From Limisphaera sp049537155 (GTDB taxonomy: Bacteria > Verrucomicrobiota > Verrucomicrobiia > Limisphaerales > Limisphaeraceae), in contig NZ_JBMVQZ010000004.1 in the NCBI RefSeq assembly GCF_049537155.1, positions 186,001 through 250,000 of the forward strand: DNA of 64,000 nt, given 5' to 3'. A program made the translations under genes and the position numbers. Positions 55,884-62,746 of this stretch are shown here, piece by piece (position 1 is the stretch's first letter; the number at the start of each line of letters is the position of its first letter). Below the pieces are notes generated by a model. It made no database searches and was not told where the DNA came from. It saw nothing but the letters and a program-made list of their open reading frames with translations.

Positions 55884-58763
55884 ATGTGCGGGCAAGTGCG
55901 ATGTGCCTGGGGCCGCCCGATTGCGTGTTGGCTCGGGGTGTGGGTGATGGGAACGGCCTGTGCGGTGGAGATCGCTCCGCCTGGTCTTCCGCCTTCACCG
56001 CCGGAATGGCGCGCGCTGGTGGGCGGCCGGGTGGTGGTGCGACCGGGGGAGGTGTTGGAGTCGGGCACGATACTGGTTCGGGAGGACCGGATCGCCGCAG
56101 TTGGCACGAATGTGGCGCTGCCGCCGGGGGCGGAAGTCTGGCGGATGGACGGGCTGACGATCTATCCGGGGTTCATCGAGCCGTATTTTGTGTCTTCTCG
56201 TACGAATCGTCCGGTGGATACCCGCATGGTACAACCGGTGGATGCGTCGGTGGCGGGGGCGATGGGCTACCAGTTTTTGGGTGCCTCTGGCCAGGGGGGC
56301 GGTCGGGGTCGGCAAGCGCCCGGACATGCCGTGGCGGGAGTGACGCCCGAGAGGCGTGCGGTGGAAGGATTGGATGCGGCGGATCCCGGGTGGGCGGCGT
56401 TGCGCGAGCTCGGGTTTTCCGCTGCGGTGCTGGTGCCGCCTGAGGGGATCTTCCGGGGGCGAAGTGCCCTGGTCCTGTTGGGTGAAGAGGATCCAAATCG
56501 GCGGGTGTTGCGGCCCGATGTGTTTCAGTACGTGGCGTTCGAGCCTGTGGGTGCCCGCGGCCGGCGGTTTCCGGCGTCCTTGATGGGGGTGGTTGCGGTG
56601 GTCCGGCAGACCTTGATGGAGGCGGAACATTACCGGCAGGCGCGGGATTGGGTGCGGGCCCACCCGGAAGCGGCAACGGAGCTGGAATACAATCCGGCCT
56701 GGGAGGCTCTGGACGGGTTGTGGAGCGGGGAGGTGCGTCTGGTGATCGAGCCGGGCAGCGTGTTGATGATGGATCGGGCGATTCGGTTGGCCGAGGAGTT
56801 TGGGTTCGAACCTTTGTTGGTGGCCTGCGGTGAGGAGTGGCGCCGGCCGGACTTGTGGAAAGGGCGGCGCGCGGGATGGATCGTGCCAGTGGACTTCCCG
56901 GAGCTGCCCCGGCTGCCGGAGGAAGCGGACTGGGAACAGGTCAGCCTGGACCAGTTGCGTCGGTGGGATTGGGGGCCCGAGAACCCGGCCGTGTTACGCC
57001 GGGCGGGCTGCGAGCTGGCGCTGACGACGCATGGGTTGTCGGACCGCAAGGAGTTTCGCGCGAAACTGCTGGAGGCGTTGGACCGGGGATTGGAAGAGGA
57101 GGCTGCCCTGGCGGCATTGACGGTGGTACCGGCCCGGTGGTGCGGCGTGGAAAAGTGGCTGGGGACCATCGAAGCAGGCAAGCTGGCCAATTTCACGGTG
57201 GTGGCCGGCCGCAGTTATTTCGACCCCGGGGGAAAGGTGCGGCAGGTCTGGGTTCGGGGTCGGGTTTACCGGCAACCTGCGGATTTGGAGTCGGGAGGGG
57301 AGGACTCCGGGGAGGTCGGGAGCGCCGGGAAGGAACGGGACCTCTCCCGGCGGGAGGAGGCGCGCAAGGACCGTGCCCGACGCGTGGCTGCGTTGCCGCT
57401 GGAGGGAACGGGTCCGTTGCGGGCTCCGCGGGTTCTGAAGGTGGTCAACGCGACGCTCTGGACGTGTGGGCCGGCGGGGGTGATCGAGTCGGGGCAGATG
57501 CTGATTCGGGAGGGCCGGATCGTGGCCGTGGGCGCGACGGTTCCGGACGATCCGGCGGCGGAGGTGCTGGATCTGCGGGGCAGGCATGTGAGCCCGGGGT
57601 TGATCGATGCCCACAGTCATACCGCCATCCTGGGAGCCGTGAACGAGGCGACGCTGCCGTCAACGGCCATGGTGCGGGTGGAGGATGTGATCAACAGCGA
57701 ATCGGTGACGTTGCGGGAGCAGCTGGCCGGTGGACTGACCACCTGCCAGTTGCTCCATGGTTCGGCCAATCCCATCGGCGGCCAGAGTTGTGTGATCAAG
57801 TTGCGCGTGGGTGCCTCGCCCGAGGCCATGAAGTTCGAGGGCGCACCGCCGGGGATCAAGATGGCCCTGGGCGAGAACGTCAAGCAGTCCAACTGGGGCG
57901 ACCGTTTCACGAACCGTTTTCCCCAGACGCGAATGGGCGTCCCGGCGTTCATTGCGAACCGGCTGGCGGCGGCGCGGGAATACCGCCTGGCGCAAGAGGA
58001 GGCGCGGCGCTCGGGTCGTTTGCCTCCCCGGCCGGACTTGGAATTGGAGGCACTGGCGGAGGTGCTGGAGGGACGGCGTTTGGTCCACTGCCATGCGTAT
58101 CGGCAGGATGAGATCCTGGCGTTCCTCGAAGTGATGGAGGCTTTTGGGGTGCGGGTGGCATCGTTGGAGCACGGTTTGGAGGGTTACAAAGTGGCCGACG
58201 AGATTGCCGCGCACGGGGCGGGTGTGGCGACGTTCGCGGACTGGTGGGCGTACAAATTCGAGGTGTACGACGCCATTCCCTACGCGGGGGCGTTGATGCA
58301 TAGCCGGGGTGTGACGGTGGCGTTCAAGTCCGATTCGTCCGATCTGGCGCGGCGATTGAACACCGAGGCGGCCAAGGCGGTGAAATACGGAGGGCTGAGC
58401 GAAGAGGAGGCGCTGCGGCTGGTGACCTTGCATCCGGCACGGTTGTTGGGGATTGCGGATCGGGTGGGGAGTTTGGAACCGGGCAAGGACGCCGATTTCG
58501 CCGTGTGGTCGCGTCCTCCTCTGGATACGCGGGCGGTCTGTTTGCAGACCTGGGTGGATGGACGCCTGTACTTCGATCGGGAAACGGCGCTGCGGCAGGC
58601 CGGGCTGCTGCGGGCCGAGCGGGAACGATTGCTCGAGAAGGCGCGGCGGTGGGTACGGGCACAGGGCGGGCGCATGCGCGGTGAAGGGGCCGGAGAAGGG
58701 TTCTTCCGCGTCATCCAGGAGGTGACGGATCGGGAAAAGCATTGCGAGGATGTGGAGCCATGA
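55884..58763 (+). CDS. Exported double-module amidohydrolase, only the C-terminal module with metal ligands
   Basis: A 959-aa protein with an N-terminal hydrophobic signal (PIACWLGVWVMGTACAVE). The N-terminal half has the amidohydrolase edge strands (TILVREDRIAAVGTNVALPP, GLTIYPGFIEPYFVSS), but the HxH metal motif is replaced by EPYFV. The C-terminal half, from ~500, repeats the layout and has HVSPGLIDAHSHTAILG (HxH), LVHCHAYRQDEI, ASLEHGLEGYKVADEI and VAFKSDSSDLARRL, the ligand set of imidazolonepropionase-like metal hydrolases. A charged linker (KERDLSRREEARKDRARR) joins them. The ATG of the next amidohydrolase overlaps its stop (58760-58763). It probably acts in the periplasm; the substrate is unknown. 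Confidence 0.85.
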   Translation: MCGQVRCAWGRPIACWLGVWVMGTACAVEIAPPGLPPSPPEWRALVGGRVVVRPGEVLESGTILVREDRIAAVGTNVALPPGAEVWRMDGLTIYPGFIEPYFVSSRTNRPVDTRMVQPVDASVAGAMGYQFLGASGQGGGRGRQAPGHAVAGVTPERRAVEGLDAADPGWAALRELGFSAAVLVPPEGIFRGRSALVLLGEEDPNRRVLRPDVFQYVAFEPVGARGRRFPASLMGVVAVVRQTLMEAEHYRQARDWVRAHPEAATELEYNPAWEALDGLWSGEVRLVIEPGSVLMMDRAIRLAEEFGFEPLLVACGEEWRRPDLWKGRRAGWIVPVDFPELPRLPEEADWEQVSLDQLRRWDWGPENPAVLRRAGCELALTTHGLSDRKEFRAKLLEALDRGLEEEAALAALTVVPARWCGVEKWLGTIEAGKLANFTVVAGRSYFDPGGKVRQVWVRGRVYRQPADLESGGEDSGEVGSAGKERDLSRREEARKDRARRVAALPLEGTGPLRAPRVLKVVNATLWTCGPAGVIESGQMLIREGRIVAVGATVPDDPAAEVLDLRGRHVSPGLIDAHSHTAILGAVNEATLPSTAMVRVEDVINSESVTLREQLAGGLTTCQLLHGSANPIGGQSCVIKLRVGASPEAMKFEGAPPGIKMALGENVKQSNWGDRFTNRFPQTRMGVPAFIANRLAAAREYRLAQEEARRSGRLPPRPDLELEALAEVLEGRRLVHCHAYRQDEILAFLEVMEAFGVRVASLEHGLEGYKVADEIAAHGAGVATFADWWAYKFEVYDAIPYAGALMHSRGVTVAFKSDSSDLARRLNTEAAKAVKYGGLSEEEALRLVTLHPARLLGIADRVGSLEPGKDADFAVWSRPPLDTRAVCLQTWVDGRLYFDRETALRQAGLLRAERERLLEKARRWVRAQGGRMRGEGAGEGFFRVIQEVTDREKHCEDVEP

Positions 58764-60151
58764 TTGGTGCAAGGGCGGCAGAGCGGGTGCGGCAGACGCA
58801 CCGGGCGGGGCGCGGCCGGACATGGGCCGCATGCGGCGTGGTTGCGGCGTTGGTGACGAGCCGGCCGTGTGCCACGGCTGACTCCGAGACAGCCGGGGGC
58901 TTGTTGTTGCGGGGCGCGGTGGTGCATACGGTCACCGGCCCGACGCTGACGCGGGGTGACGTGTGGTTGCGCAACGGACGGGTGGTGGCGGTGGGAGAGC
59001 GGGTGGAGGCGCCGGGCGCGCAGGTGGTGGATCTGTCGGGACTTCACCTGTATCCGGCATTGATCGCTTTGAACACCGGGCTGGGGCTGAAGGAGATCGA
59101 CGCCGTGCGCTCGACGTTGGATCAGACCGAGGTGGGCGCGTACACGCCGGAAGTGGCGTCGTGGGTGGCGGTGAATCCGGACTCCGAGTTGTTGCCGGTG
59201 GCGCGGGCGAACGGAATCGGTTTTTTCGAGCCGGTACCGATGGGCGGAGTGGTTTCGGGACGGTCCGGCCTGATGCGACTGGAAGGCTGGGGCGTGCGGG
59301 ACATGACCGTGCGTGCGCCGCTGGCGTTGCACGTGTTCTGGCCCTCGATGGATTTGGACACGCGCTCGAAGGATGAAGTGCCCGACCCGGCTGCGTGGAA
59401 ATCCCTCGCTGAGCAGGCCCGGGAACGGACGGGGAGATTGCGTGAGCTGGAGGATTTTTTCCGACAGGCCGGGGCGTACGCGCGCGCCCAGGATCCGAAC
59501 CGGCCGCCCCGGCCGGCTGCGCCGGGCACGCAACCGATTTGGGAGGCGATGCTCCCGTTCGTTCGGGGCGAACTGCCGGTGGTGGTGCATGCGGACGAGG
59601 TGCGGCAGATTCGAGCGGTGCTGGCCTGGGCGGAAACCAATCGCTGGCAGGTGATCCTGGCGGGCGGGCGGGATGCTTGGCGCGAGGCCGGCCGACTGGC
59701 GGCGCAGAAGATCCCTGTCATCTACGAGCATGTGTTCACCCGGCCGGAGCGGGATGTGGATCCGTATGATGTGCATTTTCGCGCGCCAGCGGTGTTGCAC
59801 GAGGCCGGCGTGACCGTGCTGTTCAGTACGGGGGCCGGGGACGCATCGTTGGTGAAGAACCTGCCCTACCACGCCGCCCAGGCGGTGGCTCATGGTTTCC
59901 CGCCTGAGACGGCCTTGCGCGCCCTGACCTTGGAAGCCGCGCGTGCGTGCGGACTGGGCGATCGTTTGGGGGCCATCGAACCCGGCCGGGAGGGGACGCT
60001 GTTCGCCGCCACCGGGGATATTTTTGACATTCGCACCCAGGTGGTCCGGATGTGGATAGCCGGGCGCGAAGTCGGCCTGGAGAACCGCCACACCCGGTTA
60101 TACGAGAAGTACCGGCAACGGCCGGTGCGTGCGACGGCTCCTTCGCGGTGA
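58760..60151 (+). CDS. Exported amidohydrolase-like protein lacking the HxH motif
   Basis: A 463-aa protein: signal peptide (RTWAACGVVAALVTSRPCAT), edge beta strands (GLLLRGAVVHTVTGPTLTRG, DVWLRNGRVVAVGERVEAPG), then a TIM barrel. Where metal-dependent members have DAHxH it reads LYPALIALNTGLGLKEIDAV, matching a subgroup of exported amidohydrolase-like proteins that keep AN(T)xLGLxEI instead. Later motifs (VVVHADEVRQIRAVL, IPVIYEHVFT, VLFSTGAGDASLVKNLPYHA) retain His and Asp positions. It is translationally coupled to the preceding double-module protein, so the two probably form one complex. Confidence 0.82.
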   Translation: MIGARAAERVRQTHRAGRGRTWAACGVVAALVTSRPCATADSETAGGLLLRGAVVHTVTGPTLTRGDVWLRNGRVVAVGERVEAPGAQVVDLSGLHLYPALIALNTGLGLKEIDAVRSTLDQTEVGAYTPEVASWVAVNPDSELLPVARANGIGFFEPVPMGGVVSGRSGLMRLEGWGVRDMTVRAPLALHVFWPSMDLDTRSKDEVPDPAAWKSLAEQARERTGRLRELEDFFRQAGAYARAQDPNRPPRPAAPGTQPIWEAMLPFVRGELPVVVHADEVRQIRAVLAWAETNRWQVILAGGRDAWREAGRLAAQKIPVIYEHVFTRPERDVDPYDVHFRAPAVLHEAGVTVLFSTGAGDASLVKNLPYHAAQAVAHGFPPETALRALTLEAARACGLGDRLGAIEPGREGTLFAATGDIFDIRTQVVRMWIAGREVGLENRHTRLYEKYRQRPVRATAPSR

Positions 60152-60430
60152 CGCCGCCGGCAGTCCCCTCCGTGTGACGGGTTGGGCTACCGGAGCGGGA
60201 CTGCGTCCGCGTGGGGATGAAGCTCGCCTGTTTCGGAACTTCCGCCCGCGACGCGTGGCGGACCCGTCTGCGGAAAAAATTCACCGGTTGACGGAGCTTT
60301 TTGCCGGTTTTCCCCGGCTCTGCGCCCGGCTTGCGCGGGTGAACCCGGGGCGTCGTCAGAATCAAAAAGGGCGGGCACAGCGCCGCGCAAAGGTGGTGTG
60401 GAATGCGGATGCGGTGCGTGGAAACGGTCG
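60152..60430 (+). other. Intergenic region before the flagellin unit
   Basis: About 280 bp with no gene-like frame between the amidohydrolase stop and the sigma-54 promoter. An AT-richer patch (ATCAAAAAGGGC near 60360) could hold an upstream activator site, but I recognise no specific enhancer-binding motif. A partial inverted repeat CCGGTTGACGG...TTTTGCCGGTTTTCC near 60285-60320 may end the amidohydrolase transcript; it is not a clean terminator. Confidence 0.4.
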
Positions 60431-60446
60431 TGGCACGGCCGTTGCT
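60431..60446 (+). promoter_or_regulatory. Sigma-54 (RpoN) promoter upstream of fliW
   Basis: TGGCAC-N5-TTGCT, an exact match to the -24/-12 consensus, with the GG (60432-60433) and GC (60444-60445) spaced by ten bases as required. Transcription would start near 60457, only a few bases before the ATG at 60461. Confidence 0.8.
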
Positions 60447-60460
60447 TCTCCGGGCTCGGC

Positions 60461-60907
60461 ATGACGAACTGCGTGAGTTCACCGGATGCGCGGGCAGCAG
60501 GTCCCCGGCCGACCGTGTACACGGTGCGGATGCCGACGGGGTTGCTGGGATTCGAAGCGATTCGTGAGTACACCCTGACGTTTCATCCTGAGGAGGCGCC
60601 GTTCGGGTGGTTGGAGGCGCGGGATGGTTCGGGTCTGGCTTTTGTGGTGGTGGATCCGTTTTTGGTGGTGCCGGAGTATCGGCCGGACATCCCGCCACCG
60701 GACGTGGCCCTGCTGGGGTTGAAAGGGCCTGAGGACGCGTTGTTGCTGAACATTGTGACCATCCACGGCCCGCAGAAGGCCACGGTGAATTTGAAGGGAC
60801 CGGTGGTGATCAACCGGCACACCTGGGTGGGCAAGCAGGTGGTGATCGGCAATGCGATCGAGTACTCGGTCCAGCATCCGTTGCCGGTGCCGCAGTCGGG
60901 TGATTGA
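60461..60907 (+). CDS. fliW: Flagellar assembly factor FliW
   Basis: A 148-aa protein. The family core is visible: VYTVRMPTGLLGFEAIREYT, FGWLEARDGSGLAFVVVDPF, ALLGLKGPEDALLLNIVTIH, ATVNLKGPVVINRHTWVGKQ and VIGNAIEYSVQHPLP. FliW binds and antagonises CsrA and also binds flagellin, so free flagellin releases CsrA to shut off its own translation. csrA and flagellin follow directly, giving the complete three-part switch. The ATG at 60461 leaves almost no 5' leader after the sigma-54 start site; GTG 60473 is an in-frame alternative. Confidence 0.92.
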   Translation: MTNCVSSPDARAAGPRPTVYTVRMPTGLLGFEAIREYTLTFHPEEAPFGWLEARDGSGLAFVVVDPFLVVPEYRPDIPPPDVALLGLKGPEDALLLNIVTIHGPQKATVNLKGPVVINRHTWVGKQVVIGNAIEYSVQHPLPVPQSGD

Positions 60908-60928
60908 ACCCCCCACAGCTTTGTTGCC

Positions 60929-61261
60929 ATGCTGATACTTTCGCGCAAGCCCGGTGAGAGCATCATGATTGACGGGCGCATCCACGTGAAGGTGGTGCGG
61001 GTGGAGGGTGAGATCGTGAAGGTGGGGATCGAGGCCCCGGCGGAAGTGCCCGTGCACCGGATGGAGGTGTACCTCGAGATCCAGGGGAGCAACCGCGGTG
61101 CGGTGGTGACGCAGAGACCGGCGTTGCCGCGTCTGCCGGTGGTGCGTGCCGATGGTGACCAGACGGCTGTTACGTCAGGCCGGTCGGGCCCGCGAATTGT
61201 CATGCGGCCTCCGGCTCAGAAACGTGGCACCAATGCTGCTGTGCAGGAGAACCGGCCATGA
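60929..61261 (+). CDS. csrA: Carbon storage regulator CsrA with C-terminal extension
   Basis: Residues 1-52 are standard CsrA (MLILSRKPGESIMIDGRIHV, VRVEGEIVKVGIEAP, VPVHRMEVYLEIQ), with the RNA-contacting R6-type N-terminus and the VHR.E motif. It binds GGA motifs in mRNA leaders. The family is usually 60-75 aa; this one has 110, with a basic, Pro/Arg-rich tail (QRPALPRLPVVRADG and on) that has no known domain. The tail coding region holds the flagellin ribosome site (AGGAG at 61245-61249), and the csrA stop overlaps the flagellin ATG. Confidence 0.95.
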   Translation: MLILSRKPGESIMIDGRIHVKVVRVEGEIVKVGIEAPAEVPVHRMEVYLEIQGSNRGAVVTQRPALPRLPVVRADGDQTAVTSGRSGPRIVMRPPAQKRGTNAAVQENRP

Positions 61262-62061
61262 TCATTCAACCGAACATCACGGATGATGGCGCCGGCCTGC
61301 GGGGCGCGAATGCCACCGGCCGGCTGGCCCGGTCGGCGGGCCGCCTGGTACAGGACGTGCAGGCGGCTGGTGCGGCAGAGGTTGCCGCCCGGCGGGACAT
61401 TTCTGCCGGGCCGGCCGCGCGAGTGCGGCAGGTGCACGTGTTGTCGGACCGCATCAGCGCCGCCGTCACGCGGGTGCGGACGCAGTCGGAGTATCTCGAC
61501 CGGGCGCACTCCGCCCTGGCGCGAATGACGGAATTGAGCCGGCAGGCGGCGGATCCGGCACTGGCCGGGCCCGACCGCGAGGCGGTGCGGGTGGAATTCG
61601 CGGCTCTGGCGCGGACGCTGGGTGAAGTGGCTGCGCAGAGGTTGGATGGCGAGCCCTTGTTTGACGGTTCAGTGCGGGAGGTTCCCGTGGACAGCAGGGG
61701 TCGGACCTTGCGCCTGAAGTCGCCGGCCCTGGATCGGGCTGTATACGCCCGGGTGCAGGCGGCCCGGTTGGAGACGCCGGAGGCGGCTGCGGAGGCCGTG
61801 AGGCACCTGGAGGCCGCGGTGGGCACGCTGGACGAAGAGCGAGCCGGGGTGGCGGCGGGTCGGGACGCATTGTTGCAGGCGGCCGAAACTTTGCAGGTGG
61901 AACGGCAGAATCTGGCGGCCGCAACGGTGCGCCTGCGGGGTGCGGGCGAGGCCGAGGCGGTGGCGCGTCAGGTGAGCGTACGGATTTCGGTGCGGGCCGA
62001 TGAGGCCCTGCGCGCGCAGGCTCATGCGCAACCCGAACGGGTGCTGGGCCTGCTGTCGTAA
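61258..62061 (+). CDS. Short, divergent flagellin
   Basis: A 267-aa, Ala/Arg-rich helical protein. The N-terminal part aligns by pattern to the flagellin D1 helices (AVTRVRTQSEYLDRAHSALA, RMTELSRQAADPALAGPDRE, VRVEFAALARTLGEVAAQRL, DGEPLFDG = the ..F.G turn). The C-terminal part (RQNLAAATVRLRGAGEAEAV, LRAQAHAQPERVLGLLS) matches the terminal D0/D1 helices (NL.AA.SRI.D.D.A, ..NQ.P..VL.LL). The usual SSGLRIN.A.DDAAG motif is not recognisable. D2/D3 domains are absent, so it is close to the minimum length. Its leader has AGGAG 8 nt before the ATG inside csrA. Confidence 0.8.
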   Translation: MIIQPNITDDGAGLRGANATGRLARSAGRLVQDVQAAGAAEVAARRDISAGPAARVRQVHVLSDRISAAVTRVRTQSEYLDRAHSALARMTELSRQAADPALAGPDREAVRVEFAALARTLGEVAAQRLDGEPLFDGSVREVPVDSRGRTLRLKSPALDRAVYARVQAARLETPEAAAEAVRHLEAAVGTLDEERAGVAAGRDALLQAAETLQVERQNLAAATVRLRGAGEAEAVARQVSVRISVRADEALRAQAHAQPERVLGLLS

Positions 62062-62129
62062 CGACACCGAACGAGTGTCCAGCGACTTCGTCAGGTCGCC
62101 AAAACTGGACGAACCGCTGGCTCCTTCCC

Positions 62130-62164
62130 CCGGGCGGACCGGGTCCGAGTCCGGGTCCGCCCGG
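62130..62164 (+). terminator. Hairpin after the flagellin gene
   Basis: Perfect 11-bp stem CCGGGCGGACC / GGTCCGCCCGG (62130-62140 and 62154-62164) with a 13-nt loop, ~70 bp after the flagellin stop. Only TTCG follows, not a T run, so it may be a partial terminator or mRNA-stabilising hairpin that raises flagellin relative to the downstream genes. Confidence 0.45.
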
Positions 62165-62251
62165 TTCGCCGGTGGTCGGGGTGAAGACGGGGACGACAGA
62201 TCGCCGGCGTGGGTGCGAACACAACCACTTCGACAAGCATGAGGTGAGACG

Positions 62252-62746
62252 ATGAAAGCGACCGTGTGTGAACCTCCCCGTTCCCGGACCTCCACCCGCC
62301 GCGATGCTGCTGCGCGCAGGGATGCGTGTCCTTCCCCGAAAAGTCGCGAGGCTCTCAAGTGGTGGTGCGTGGCCTGTGCGGACGAGTGGTTTGCAAGGGG
62401 GGAGCAGGGCGCCGCCCGGGATTTCCTGAAACACGCGGCCGATCTGGATCCGACCGACGACCGCATCTGGATCGCGCTGGGCTCGGTGCACTATTTGCTT
62501 GGCGAATGGGCCGAGGCCGGGATGGCGTTTCTGCGGGCGGTGCGGCTGCGGCCCGGCAACGCGCGCGCGTGGTTGCACCTGGCCCTGGCACACGAGCGGA
62601 TGGATCAACCCGGTTTGGCGCTTTTGCTGGTCCGGCAGGCGCGGGAACTGGATCCCGCCGACGAGGCGGTCCGGGTGGCTTGGGAGCGGTTGGAAACTCG
62701 TGTGGGAGGGCTCACGGGTGGGCTTCAACCGGAGCCGTGCGTATGA
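62252..62746 (+). CDS. Tetratricopeptide repeat protein
   Basis: A 164-aa protein with a basic, low-complexity N-terminus and about three TPR units: ADEWFARGEQGAARDFLKHA, ADLDPTDDRIWIALGSVHYL, LGEWAEAGMAFLRAVRLRPG, NARAWLHLALAHERMDQPGL and ALLLVRQARELDPADEAVRV. A CxxC pair (WCVAC) occurs near residue 40. A strong ribosome site (GAGGTGAG) precedes ATG 62252. The stop overlaps the start of the cytidylyltransferase gene (62743-62746). In the flagellin setting it could be a flagellin chaperone or a glycosylation partner; this is inference. Confidence 0.82.
   Translation: MKATVCEPPRSRTSTRRDAAARRDACPSPKSREALKWWCVACADEWFARGEQGAARDFLKHAADLDPTDDRIWIALGSVHYLLGEWAEAGMAFLRAVRLRPGNARAWLHLALAHERMDQPGLALLLVRQARELDPADEAVRVAWERLETRVGGLTGGLQPEPCV

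Noticed and set aside
62130..62164. Strong rho-independent terminator after flagellin
   Set aside because: The stem is excellent but no T tract follows, so it is listed only as a low-confidence hairpin.
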